Shown: positions 1 to 9,395, numbered from the stretch's first letter. The stretch: DNA of 11,580 bases from JABCPO02 sp963546185 (GCA_963546185.1 CAUULU010000032.1:1-11580), one strand, 5' to 3'. The notes: generated from the letters alone by a model not told the origin. Numbers and translations are program-made.

Positions 1-1262
1 AGAGTAACAGGAAAAGGTGTACCAAACTCAAAAGTATATGTAAGAATACCAGGAAGAGTAGAAAGACATGTAGATGTAGATGGAAATGGAGATTGGTATT
101 TAGATACAGGATTATTAAATGGTGGACAAGAAATAAGAGTACATCAAGAATTACCAAGAAAACTAAATAGTGAAGAAGCTAAGATAAATGTAGTACAATT
201 ACCAGCACTTCGGAGTTCCAAGAATAGACTATGTAGATTCAAGTCATGACAGAGTATGGGGATGGGCAGATCCAGGAGCAACAGTAGATGTCCATGTACA
301 CGGAATTGTAAGACAAAATGTTACAGCAGATGGAAGTGGTAGATGGAGTCAACATATAGGTCAAGAAAGAGGAAATGCTAGAATAGAAGTAAGACAAATG
401 AAGACAGGAAGACCATGGAGTGGTATGGCAGTATCAAATGTAGTACAATTGCCAGCACTTCGGAAATCCAAGTATAGATCAAATGAATTCAGCACAAGAC
501 CATATATATGGATGGGCTAGTGCATGGGCAACAGTAAAAGTACATGTTCACGGTGTGTTTATTCGTGATGTGCAAGCAGATGGAAGCCGGAAGATGGGTA
601 ACACATCTAGGATTTGAAAGAGGAAATGCAATAGTAGAAGCACAACAAAGATATGTAGGAAGACCATGGAGTGGATGGTCAAGAATGGTAGTACAACAAC
701 TACAAATGCCTCAACCAACAATAAACTTTATAGACTCATCACATTATTGGGTATCTCGGAAGAGGAGAACCAGGATCAACAGTGAAAGTTCATGTTCATG
801 GTGTTGTAATAAGAGATGTTGCGGTAGATGGTGCAGGAAACTGGTCAACACATATAGGAAGACAATCACCAAATAGAAGAATAGAAGCACAACAATATAG
901 GCACCGGTTGGGCATGGTCAGCATGGACAGGAACAAATGTTGTAGAAAGATTTGTTGGACTTAGATTTAGAATAACAGCTCCAAGATACCATAAAGTTCG
1001 TATAGAATCAGGAGGACATCACCAAATATCATGGCATTGGGGAGCAGCAAACTGGAATGATAGAAATATATGGTTTAATGATTTTGCTCCATTACCAGCA
1101 CATATATGGTATGAAATAAGAATAATGGGTGATGTAACAGCAGTAAATGTAGAAGGTGGAGTACATGTAGAATTACTAGATTTCTATAATCCGGGTAGAG
1201 GAACACCAGTATACTTAAAGGTTAATGGAAATGTTGTACAAACATGGAACCCAGTACAATAA
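1..1262 (+). CDS. Repetitive Ig-like extracellular protein, 5' end missing, five C-GGN +1 sites
   Basis: The reading frame is open at base 1 and ends at TAA 1260-1262. It gives 418 residues once five extra C bases are skipped, at 211, 461, 587/588, 757 and 904/905. The visible part holds about four copies of a roughly 83-residue module. Each has a PGxTV-like turn, a VHVHG strand (three copies), a DGxGxW motif and an (H)IG...IEAQQ strand. This resembles bacterial Ig-like domains of the Big_6/Big_9 kind (family knowledge), common in Gram-positive surface adhesins. The last ~100 residues (from about 960) are a different domain rich in H, W and aromatic residues that I do not recognise. There is no LPxTG motif or C-terminal membrane segment, so any anchoring must lie upstream or be non-covalent. 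The N-terminus and signal peptide are outside the window. The exact role is unknown; adhesion or wall binding is inference. Confidence 0.75.
212..905 (+). repeat. Tandem ~250-base protein-coding repeats (Ig-like modules)
   Basis: Three related units start near 212, 462 and 709, and a more divergent one precedes them. The bases before the first two units are almost identical: TAGTACAATT then one variable base then CCAGCACTTCGGA, at 191-214 and 441-464. After removal of the extra C bases the period is 83 codons, then 82. The frameshift C at the unit start is shared by units 1 and 2 but absent from unit 3. Those at 587/588 and 757 occur in one unit each. Confidence 0.8.
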
Positions 1263-1265
1263 TTT

Positions 1266-1272
1266 AAGGAGG
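1266..1272 (+). promoter_or_regulatory. Ribosome binding site of the histidine kinase
   Basis: AAGGAGG is a full anti-Shine-Dalgarno match 8 bases before ATG 1281. It fixes the kinase start. It lies just after the stop of the Ig-like gene, so no promoter is needed between them. Confidence 0.9.
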
Positions 1273-1280
1273 AATAGGAA

Positions 1281-3310
1281 ATGAGAGGAAGGGAAATGAT
1301 AAAGAAAAAAAGTAATAGAAAAAAATATCAAGAAATATTAATAAAAAGTAGTATATGTATCGTTGTATTTCTTTTAAGCCTATACTATATATTTCCTATT
1401 TTCTTAAATTATCCTAAAAATATTTTAGAAGAAGAATTTCAAAAAAAGATTATGGGTATTACATATAATACCCAATATATAATCTTTTCAGTATTTATGT
1501 ATTTAATAATATTTGTAAGTCTTGTAGTTGCATATAAGAGTACAAAGATAATTGAAGGAGATAATAGGGAAAAGATTATAGTTAAAAGAAAAAGAGCTTT
1601 TAACTACCCACATATAATACTTCGGTACAATATCTTTTGTGCCTGCAATTATAGTTACAATATTATCAATATTAATAGGACTAGAAACACCTATGATATT
1701 TACAATAATGTCAATAATATTAGTTGCATCATCATTGATGGCAATAATAATATATATGATATCTAAGGAATATTTTGAAGATATATTAATAGAAACAGCA
1801 TATTATGTAGAAAATAGTATAAACGGGAGAAAGATAAGTTTAGGGAATAAGCTTTTAACACAACTGCTCCCTATAATATTAGGGACTTTAATGTTAATAG
1901 TTTCAATATTAAATTATTTAGTTATATATGATAAAGGTGTGATTCAAGAAAAATTATATTTAGAAATATTAAAAAAAGAATTTATAGAAGATAAAAAATA
2001 TAGTTTGGAAGAAATTACAGAAAAATTAAAGAAAATAGAAAAAGATAATAAGCAAGAAAATGTGACAAAAGTATTAGCATATACAAATGATATAAGAAAT
2101 CCTATATATGGAAAAGAATATTTAAATAATTTTGCGATAGAATATATAAACATGTTCTATACATCAGAAAAACAAAATATTGTATATACAGAATATTCTA
2201 AGAATAAGCAGATTAGTATATTTAAAATAGATACAGAAAAAGGTAATGCATTTGTAGGGATAGGATTTAGAGTATTTACTACAAGTCTATCAACAGATAT
2301 ATTTATGCTTTTACGGAATAATAATGATATATACAAGTATATATATATGGTATATTGGATATATAGTAGAAACAGATATATCAAAAGTTTCAAATGGAAT
2401 GAAAAGTATATTAAAAGCAAAAGATAATGTTGTATTAAACAATTTACCAATTCTTAGAAATGATGAGATTGGAGAACTTGTAAAAGAGTTTAATTTAATT
2501 CAAAAAAATAATAATAATCAGATATATAGGATAAACAAAGCTAAAAATATGATGATTGAACAGGAAAGATTAGCATCATTAGGTCAAATGATTGGAGGAA
2601 TAGCACATAATTTAAAAACACCAATATTTTCTATATCAGGAGCTAATATGGCATTATTAGAACTTACAAATGAGCTTTTAAAATCAGTAGATGATGAAAG
2701 AGTTAATAAAAATGACTATAGGGAAATAGCTAAAGAAATGAAAGAATGGAACAGAAAGATAGATACATATCTAGAATATATGTCAGATATTATAACAGCA
2801 GTAAAAGGTCAAACAACAGTTTTTGCAAATGACTCAAAAGAATATATAGTTATAAGTGATATATTTAAAACAATAAAAGTACTTATAGATCATGAAATGA
2901 AAAAAGAAATGATAGATTTTGAAGTTAAAAATTATATAGAAAATAATGTTAAAATATATGGAAATAATAATATATTGATACAAATAATAATGAATTTAAT
3001 TCAAAATAGTATTGAAAGCTATGAATATATATCTAAAAATGATTTAAATAGGAAGATAATACTTAAAGCAGAAATAGATGAAAAGAAAGAAAATATGATA
3101 ATATCTATAGAAGATTTTGGTAGCCGGAATTCCTGGTGATATATTAAGAAAGTTATTTAAAGAAATGGTAACAACAAAAGGAAAAAAAGGAACAGGACTT
3201 CGGACTATATATGTCAAATGTTACACTAAAAGCACAATTTGATCGGAAGAATTGATATAGTTACAAAAGAAAAAAGAGGAACAATAATGAAAATATATTT
3301 ACCATTATAA
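1281..3310 (+). CDS. Membrane sensor histidine kinase, reconstructed across five C-GGN +1 sites
   Basis: Skipping extra C bases at 1623, 2314, 3124/3125, 3201 and 3244 gives 674 residues ending at TAA 3308-3310. About five hydrophobic segments fill residues 20-210. A likely extracytoplasmic sensor region of about 130 residues follows, then a last membrane helix near residues 340-360. A HAMP-like linker ends in DEIGELVKEFN. The H box GGIAHNLKTP puts the phospho-accepting His near residue 442, the N box is NLIQNSIES (Asn about 575), G1 is EDFGSGIPGD, and the F/G2 region ends GTGLGLYMSN. All are typical of HisKA/HATPase_c kinases. Three of the five +1 sites lie in the ATPase part, at the G1 and G2 glycines and near the C-terminus, so the zero frame alone gives no kinase. 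The response regulator starts 1 base after the stop and is the obvious partner. The signal is unknown; the flippase and surface genes around it suggest the cell envelope (inference). Confidence 0.88.
3201..3204 (+). other. +1 site inside the kinase G2 box
   Basis: GGA ACA GGA CTT, then C, then GGA CTA TAT restores GTGLGLY, the ATP-lid G2 box of histidine kinases. The zero frame reads arginine-like CGG and leaves the motif. Confidence 0.9.
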
Positions 3311-3311
3311 T

Positions 3312-4380
3312 ATGGTTGAAAGGATATATGAAGTGAGAATAAGAAATATAATTGATGAAAAAGAAAATGATTTGAAAAGAAAAATTCTTGTTATAGATGA
3401 TGAACAAGGAGTTATAGACTCTTTAAATGTATACTTGAGAAAAGAAGGGTATATTGTAGAAGGAGAAACAAATCCTCTTTTAGGAATAGAAAAGGTAAGG
3501 AATAATAATTATGATATATTAATATTAGATTATATTATGATGCCTATAAATGGTGATAAAGTAATAGAAGAAATAAGAAAATTTAATAAGGATATATATA
3601 TAATTATACTTACAGGACATAAAAGTGTAGCACCACCAATAGAAACAATTAGAAGATTAAATATTCAAGGATATTTAGAAAAAACAAACAAGTTTGAGCA
3701 AATATTATTAATGATAGAAGCTTCTGTAAAGTCTATAATACAATTAGAAGAGATAAAAAAGAAAAATAAGGAAATAGAAGAAACATATATAGAAAGTATT
3801 GAGACATTAAGAAAAATAGTAGAAGCAAAAGATAATTATACACTTCGGACATTCTGATAGAGTATCAGGATATGCATGTATGATAGCAAAAAAAATAGGA
3901 TATAATGAAGATGAAATTGAAAAAATAAGAGTTCGGAGGACTCCTTCATGATATTCGGAAAAGTTGGAGTACCAGATAGTGTATTATTAAAAACAGGAAG
4001 ATTTACAGATGAAGAATATGAAAAGATGAAAGAACATACAGTAATTGGCTATGAGATATTAAAAAAAGCAACAGTTTTTAATGATATTTTAAATATTGTA
4101 AGATCACATCATGAGAGAATAGATCGGAAAAGGATATCCAGATGGACTTAAAGGTGATGAGATAGAAGATGTTGTAAAAATAGTAACAGTTGCAGATTCT
4201 TTTGACGCAATAACTTCAAAACGTGTATATAGGAATGAAAGAACTATTGAAGAAGGATTAGAAGAATTAAAGAAAAATATTGGAACACAATTTGAAGAAA
4301 AATTTGTAAATATAATGATAAAATGCTATGAAGAAAACAAAGAAGAATTTATGAATATATATAATATACAAAGAAATTAA
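3312..4380 (+). CDS. Response regulator with HD-GYP phosphodiesterase domain, four C-GGN +1 sites
   Basis: Skipping extra C bases at 3846, 3934, 3956 and 4125 gives 354 residues ending at TAA 4378-4380. The receiver domain (about 22-145) has the acidic pair LVIDDE (Asp 29/30), phospho-acceptor LDYIMMP (Asp 73), Thr 101 (ILTGH) and Lys 124. A predicted coiled linker (about 150-172) leads to an HD-GYP domain with GHSDRV, LLHDIGKVGVPD (HD at 212/213), EHTVIGYEIL, SHHERIDGKGYPDGLKGDEI and VADSFDAITS. This family hydrolyses cyclic di-GMP, and all signature residues are present once the shifts are made. All four sites lie at HD-GYP glycines, so without shifting the product would be a receiver domain with little else. 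ATG 3312 lies 1 base after the kinase stop and has no good ribosome site. GTG 3333, with AAAGGA at 3319-3324, is an alternative start that keeps the whole receiver domain. Confidence 0.88.
3934..3959 (+). other. Paired +1 sites around the HD catalytic motif
   Basis: Extra C bases at 3934 and 3956 flank the codons for GGLLHDI. Both must be skipped to read IRVGGLLHDIGKVGVPD, the HD part of HD-GYP. If only one is skipped, the downstream frame is wrong. Confidence 0.9.
4125..4128 (+). other. +1 site inside the GYP motif
   Basis: GAT, then C, then GGA AAA GGA TAT CCA GAT GGA restores DGKGYPDG, the GYP signature. The second GAT GGA, only 12 bases later, has no extra C, so a GAT-GGA pair alone does not require one. 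Confidence 0.9.
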
Positions 4381-4406
4381 TAATATAGTAAATTAATAGA
4401 AAAAAG

Positions 4407-4430
4407 TAAGGAATTATGATATACATATAA
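4407..4430 (+). other. Possible four-residue leader ORF (MIYI) before the flippase
   Basis: TAAGGA at 4407-4412 is 3 bases before an ATG at 4416 and about 19 bases before the flippase ATG at 4432. The first ATG encodes M-I-Y-I and stops at TAA 4428-4430, 1 base before the flippase start. This could let ribosomes re-initiate on the flippase, or it could be chance in AT-rich DNA. Confidence 0.25.
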
Positions 4431-4431
4431 T

Positions 4432-6152
4432 ATGGAAAAAATAGAGTTAGAAAAAGAGAAAGAATTAGAAGAGAATAAGAGGATAGAAAAAAAACAAGAA
4501 AATATAGGAAACAAGTTTGCTAAAAATGTACTTATGCTAATAATAGCACAAATACTTGTAAAAGTTTTAGGACTTATATACAGAGTTGTAATTGTAAATG
4601 TACCAGGATTTCGGAAATGTAGGAAACCGGACATTATGCTTCAGGATATGAGGTATATGCACTTATGCTTACATTATCGAGCATAGGAATACCTTCTGTA
4701 ATATCAAAACTTGTATCTGAAAGAATAGCAATAGGTGATAAAAAAGCGGCACAGAGAATATTTAAAGTAGCACTTACATTCTTTACAGGTCTTCGGACTT
4801 ATACTAAGTGTGCTGCTATATGTATTTTCAGAATGGATTGCAATACATGTACTTGATGTAAAAGATACAGCATTAGTACTTAGAGTATTAGCACCTGCAA
4901 TAGTATTTGTTTCAGCATCATCTGTTATAAGAGGGTATTTTGGTGGACTTCGGAGATATGAAGTCTACAAGTGTTTCACAAACATTAGAACAACTTTTAA
5001 ATTGTATATTAACAATAACACTTGTATATATGGCAACTGGTAGTGAGCCACATGTTATGGCAGCAGCACGGAAATGTAGCAACAACAATTTCGGTTGTTC
5101 TATCGTTTATATATATGTATGTATATTATAAGAAACACAAACTTATAATATACAGAAGAGAAAAATCAAGAGAAGATAAAAAGCCAACAAGATATATTAT
5201 AAGAAAAATATTAAAATTATCAGTTCCTGTAACAATAGGTTCTTTAATATCTATAGTACATACAATGATAGATACAATAACAGTAACAAATGGTATACAA
5301 AAAGCATATATGCATATATATACAGCTAAAGATGTTTTGGAAAGTAAGGCAACAGAAATGAAAGGTATACTTTCAAAAGTATCTACAATAGTAGGACTTC
5401 CACAATCAATAACAATAGCAATAGCAATAGCAATAGTTCCAGTTGTATCTGTACTTGTAGCAAGAGGTGAAAGACAAAAGGCAAAAGAAAGAATAGAAAG
5501 AGCAATAAACTTATCTGTAATTATAATAATGCCTGCAATTGTAGGACTATTTGTATTATCAGAACCACTTCTTAAACTTATGTATCCAAAAGCTTCAGAA
5601 GGTGGAGTACTTATGCAGATATTATGTGTTGCAACAGTATTTATGTGTTTAAGTCATACAATACGGAAGTGGACTTCAAGGAATCCGGTGATGTTATAAC
5701 ACCATCTATAGGGGTATTTGTAGGTGCTGTTATAAAAACGGTTATAAATTCAATATTAATACCAATATATAATATAAATATATATGGTGCTGCAATCTCA
5801 TCTGTTATATGTCAGGTAATAATGTTTTTAATTGTATATATAACATTATATAAGAAGATTGGAGCTAAAATTGATCTTAAGAAAAACCGGAAGAACAGTA
5901 CTTGCATCTATAGCAATGGGAATTATAGCATATGGAGTATATTATGTAACTATACCATATTTAAGAAATTCAGCATCAGTAATTTTAGCAATAATAGCAG
6001 GAATAATTTCATATACAATGTTTGTAATAATGTTTAATGTAATAACAGAAGAAGAATTAAAAGAACTTCCTAAGGGAGAAAAATTATTACCTATATTTGT
6101 AAAAGCTAAAAATATAAGAAATAAGGTATTTGGAATTAAAGTAAGTAAATAG
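4432..6152 (+). CDS. SpoVB/MATE-like polysaccharide flippase, eight C-GGN +1 sites
   Basis: Skipping eight extra C bases, at 4612, 4627/4628, 4794, 4951, 5069, 5664, 5685/5686 and 5887/5888, gives 570 residues ending at TAG 6150-6152. The product is a polytopic membrane protein of the SpoVB/MurJ-like branch of the MOP flippases, which move lipid-linked wall or polysaccharide precursors across the membrane. It has a charged N-terminus of about 27 residues rich in E and K, then many hydrophobic helices. Family-like motifs include KVLGLIYRV in the first helix, SSIGIPSVISKLVSE, IRGYFGGLGDMKSTSVSQTLEQ and GLPQSITIAIAIAIVP. The length fits the family. Every extra C lies before a glycine, and removing them joins the fragments without other edits. 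The start at 4432 is the first in-frame ATG after an in-frame stop, but its ribosome site is weak. Whether it acts in sporulation or another wall process cannot be told. Confidence 0.85.
5415..5432 (+). repeat. Short (ATAGCA)3 repeat inside the flippase
   Basis: Three perfect ATAGCA units encode Ile-Ala repeats in a membrane helix. A slip of whole units would keep the reading frame. Confidence 0.7.
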
Positions 6153-6161
6153 AAAGGAAGG
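6153..6161 (+). promoter_or_regulatory. Ribosome binding site of the M3 peptidase
   Basis: AAAGGAAGG lies 3 bases before ATG 6165 and starts at the base after the flippase stop. It fixes the peptidase start and supports co-transcription. Confidence 0.75.
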
Positions 6162-6164
6162 CTT

Positions 6165-7954
6165 ATGGAAGAAAATAATAATAAAAATAATGTAAAAGTT
6201 GAATGGGATTTAAGTCAAATATATAGTAATATAGATGAACTTAAGAAAGATATAGAAAAAGAATTAAGTTTAACAGAAAAAATGACAACTTTTAAAGGAA
6301 AACTTAATAATAAGAAAGATATATTTGAGTTTTTTAAAATAGATGAAGAAGCAGAGCTAATAGCTTCAAAAACAACAGCATATATGTCACTTAGACTTAA
6401 AAAAAATATGAAAGATTTAGAAATATTAAAATTAGATTCAGAAATATCACCTAAATTTAAAAAACTTTCTAAACAGTTAATATTTGTAGAAGATGAACTT
6501 CTTGAAAATGATAAAGAACTTTTAGATGATATATTAAAAGATCCAGAATTTGAAAGATTTAATAGTAATTTAAGATATCAATTTGCTTTAAAAGGTCATA
6601 CATTAACACAAGAACAAAAACTACTTATGAATCATATAGGAAGTGCAATGAATTTTTCAAACATCTATGATCTAGTAGAAAATGAAGTGAAATTTGAAAA
6701 AGCAGAAGATGTGAATCGGAAATCTTCATGAAGTAACACATTCTAAATATGTACCATTAATGGAAAGTAAGGATAGAACACTTAGAAAAAATGCATTTAA
6801 TTCAATGTATAATAATTACAAAAACTCAGAACAAAGTACAACAGAAATATATCTATCAGAAGTAAAATTTGAAAATGAAATAGCTAAATTATTGAATTAT
6901 GATTCACTTTTAGATAGAAGTACAAGAGCAGATGAATCAAGTATAAAAGTATATGATGCATTAATATCATCAGTAAATAAAAATATGAAAATATATCATA
7001 AATATCATGATTTAAGAAAAAAAGTATTAGGACTTCGGAGATGATTATACATCATATGACCTATATGTAAATATGATAGAAACAGCAGATAACAAGAAAT
7101 ATACTATAGAAGAGGCAAGAGATATTATATTAGAAAACTTAAGTATATTACGGTGAAGAATATATATCTGTACTTAAAAAAGCATTTTCTGAAGGGTGGC
7201 TTGATGTATATGAAAAGGAAAATAAGGGGACAGGTGCATTTAGTTATGGAGTATATGGGGTACATCCATATATATTACTAAATTATGAAGGAAGATTTGA
7301 TGATATTTCGACAGTAGCACATGAACTTCGGACATACAATGCATTCATATTATTCAAATAAGTCACAAAGTGTATATAATAGTAATTATACAATAATGGT
7401 TGCAGAAGTAGCATCAACAGTAAATGAAATAATACTTGCAGAAAACATATTAAAAAAAGAAAAAGATATAGAAAAAAGAAAAAATATAATTGCAGAACTT
7501 ATAGGTACAATAACATCAACACTTGTAAGACAATCAATGTTTGCAGAATTTGAAAGAAAAATACATGATAGGATATTTATGGAAGTACCAACAGTATATA
7601 CAGATGTTACTAATGAATATGAAGAAGTATTAAAAAAATATTTTGCAAATATATCAATAGATGAAAAACATAAATATGAATGGCTTAGAATTCCACATTT
7701 CTATAACCCATACTATGTGTATAAATATGCAACAGGTATATCATCTGCTATATATATAGCAAGAAATATATTAAATAATAGGGAAGGATATTTAGAAAAA
7801 TATCTTGAAATGTTAAAAACTGGAGGAAAAATCCGGAAGTATAGATGTACTTAAAATTGCAGAAGTAGATTTAGAAGATGAAAAAACATATGATGAAGCA
7901 TTTAAATATTTAGAAGAAAAAATATTAGAATTAGAAGAATTATTAATAAAATAA
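6165..7954 (+). CDS. pepF: Oligoendopeptidase F-like M3 zinc peptidase, five C-GGN +1 sites
   Basis: Skipping extra C bases at 6717, 7036, 7151, 7329 and 7833/7834 gives 594 residues, the usual length for PepF (about 600). PepF is a cytoplasmic zinc peptidase that cuts short peptides. The N-terminal helical part starts with EWDLSQIY, typical of the family. The zinc site HELGHTMHSYYS has its two His at 385 and 389, and the third ligand Glu is near 413 in MVAEVASTVNE. Later family motifs include HKYEWLRIPHFYNPYYVYKYATG and MLKTGG. The fourth +1 site falls inside the zinc motif, between HEL and GH, so an active enzyme can only be made if it is crossed. The gene ends in tandem stops TAA 7952-7954 and TAG 7955-7957. 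It follows the flippase by 12 bases and is probably its co-transcript. Confidence 0.9.
7329..7332 (+). other. +1 site inside the PepF zinc-binding motif
   Basis: The codons read GCA CAT GAA CTT, then C, then GGA CAT ACA ATG CAT. The zero frame reads CGG and loses the second zinc-binding His. Skipping the C gives AHELGHTMH exactly. This is the best-anchored of the 31 sites because HExxH motifs are invariant. Confidence 0.9.
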
Positions 7955-7987
7955 TAGAAGAAAAAACTAAAAAAGAATTAAAAAATA

Positions 7988-8016
7988 TTGAAAAAATAAT
8001 TTTAAATAGTTATTAT
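7988..8016 (+). promoter_or_regulatory. Probable sigma-A promoter of enolase
   Basis: TTGAAA at 7988-7993 and TATTAT at 8011-8016 are 17 bases apart, the ideal spacing for a housekeeping promoter. It lies in the 99-base gap between the peptidase and enolase, so transcription would start near 8022-8024. The gap has no other gene. Confidence 0.6.
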
Positions 8017-8038
8017 ATAAGTATAAATTAAAGGTAAG

Positions 8039-8046
8039 AAAGGAAG
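8039..8046 (+). promoter_or_regulatory. Ribosome binding site of enolase
   Basis: AAAGGAAG lies 7 bases before ATG 8054 and fixes the start. Confidence 0.8.
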
Positions 8047-8053
8047 TATATAA

Positions 8054-9355
8054 ATGAAAGATTATTATATAGAAAAAGTACATGCAAGAGAAATCTTAGA
8101 CTCAAGAGGAAATCCAACAGTTATGGTAGAAGCACATATAAATGGATGTAAAGGAGTTGCAAAAGTTCCATCAGGAGCATCAACAGGACAATTTGAAGCT
8201 GTTGAATTAAGAGATGGAGATAAATCAAGATATTTAGGAAAAGGTGTACAAAAAGCAGTTGCTAATGTTAATGAAGAGATTAATGATAATATTACTTCAG
8301 AATCAGAAGAAGGAATGGTAATATTATACAATTCATTAATGGAAATAGACAATGATCTAATTGAATTAGACGGAACAAAAAATAAAGGTAAATTAGGAGC
8401 AAATGCTATACTTGGAACATCTATAGCTTGTGCACAAGCTATGGCACAATCAAATGACCAAGAATTATTCCAATTCCTAGGTGGTGAATATGCAGATACA
8501 TTACCAGTACCTATGATGAATGTTTTAAATGGTGGAGCACATGCTTCAAATAATATGGACATTCAAGAATTTATGATAATGCCAGTAGGGGCACCAACAT
8601 TTAAAGAATGTGTTAGATGGTGTGCAGAAGTATATCATACATTAGGAAAAATCTTAAAAGAAAAAGGAATGACAATTGCAGTAGGTGATGAAGGTGGATT
8701 TGCACCAGACTTATCAAGTGATGAAGAAGCATTTGACCTATTATCAGAAGCTATAACAAAAGCTGGATACAAAGTAGGAGAAGACTTTGTATTTGCTATA
8801 GATGCAGCAGCAAGTGAATGGAAAGGTGAAAATGGAACATATCATTTACCAAAAGCAAATAAAACTTTAACAAGAGATGAAGTAATATCACACTGGGAAA
8901 GCCTAGTTAACAAATATCCAATCATGTCAATAGAAGACGGACTTGATGAAGAAGACTGGGAAGGATGGAAAGAATTACAAAAACGTTTAGGAGACAGAAT
9001 TCAATTAGTAGGTGATGATCTTCTTGTTACAAATGTTGAAAGATTAGAAAAAGCAATAGAAGAAGATGCATGTAATTCAATTCTTATTAAATTAAACCAA
9101 ATAGGTACAGTTACAGAAACTATGGATGCAATAAAACTTGCTAAAACATATGGTTATACAACAGTAACATCACACCGTTCAGGAGAAACAGATGATGTAA
9201 CAATAGCAGATTTAGCAGTAGCATTAAATACAAAACAAATTAAAACAGGAGCACCTGCAAGAACAGATAGAGTTGCTAAATATAACAGATTATTAGAAAT
9301 AGAAGAAATGTTAGGAGCAAAAGCTAAATATGCAGGATGGGGATGTTTTAGCTAA
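8054..9355 (+). CDS. eno: Enolase (phosphopyruvate hydratase), intact
   Basis: This 433-residue protein converts 2-phosphoglycerate to phosphoenolpyruvate in glycolysis, in the cytoplasm, and needs Mg2+. Full-length family motifs are present: SGASTGQFEAVELRDGD, NGGAHASNNMDIQEFMI, VGDEGGFAPD (catalytic Glu), SIEDGLDEEDW and VGDDLLVTN (metal-binding acids), ILIKLNQIGT (catalytic Lys), TSHRSGETDD, and KTGAPARTDR. The length is normal for bacteria. SGASTGQF has Gln where many enolases have Glu. The reading frame has no extra C at any of about 38 glycine codons, unlike every other gene here. It even contains one CTT-GGA pair (near 8410) without the C. The gene appears to be a separate transcription unit with its own promoter and terminator. 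Confidence 0.98.
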   Translation: MKDYYIEKVHAREILDSRGNPTVMVEAHINGCKGVAKVPSGASTGQFEAVELRDGDKSRYLGKGVQKAVANVNEEINDNITSESEEGMVILYNSLMEIDNDLIELDGTKNKGKLGANAILGTSIACAQAMAQSNDQELFQFLGGEYADTLPVPMMNVLNGGAHASNNMDIQEFMIMPVGAPTFKECVRWCAEVYHTLGKILKEKGMTIAVGDEGGFAPDLSSDEEAFDLLSEAITKAGYKVGEDFVFAIDAAASEWKGENGTYHLPKANKTLTRDEVISHWESLVNKYPIMSIEDGLDEEDWEGWKELQKRLGDRIQLVGDDLLVTNVERLEKAIEEDACNSILIKLNQIGTVTETMDAIKLAKTYGYTTVTSHRSGETDDVTIADLAVALNTKQIKTGAPARTDRVAKYNRLLEIEEMLGAKAKYAGWGCFS

Positions 9356-9395
9356 AATCTAAATATTAGATAAATTAAGTAAAATAAAAAAATTT

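Noticed and set aside
301..303. Other CGG triplets (301, 551, 825, 1824, 4747, 5091, 5738, 8370, 8938, 9925, 10241, 11435; also CCGGG near 1192)
   Set aside because: In the right frame the C belongs to the preceding codon (CAC, GAC, AAC, TAC) or the triplet spans codons such as GCG-GTA, TCG-GTT or ACG-GTT. No shift is needed there.
544..964. Separate small genes starting at 544 and 782
   Set aside because: They are fragments of the Ig-like gene between shift sites, without ribosome sites.
4360..4365. TATAAT as a promoter -10 for the flippase
   Set aside because: No -35 box is seen at 16-18 bases upstream, and such strings are expected by chance in this AT-rich DNA.
1..7954. A block of decaying pseudogenes
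   Set aside because: Decay gives varied deletions, stops and substitutions. Here catalytic residues are intact and all breaks are of one kind.
8065..8562. Minus-strand open frame of 165 codons within enolase
   Set aside because: It is antisense to a conserved gene, has no ribosome site and no recognisable motif. The other minus-strand frames (for example 2157-2450, 9446-9712, 9920-10207) are shadows too.
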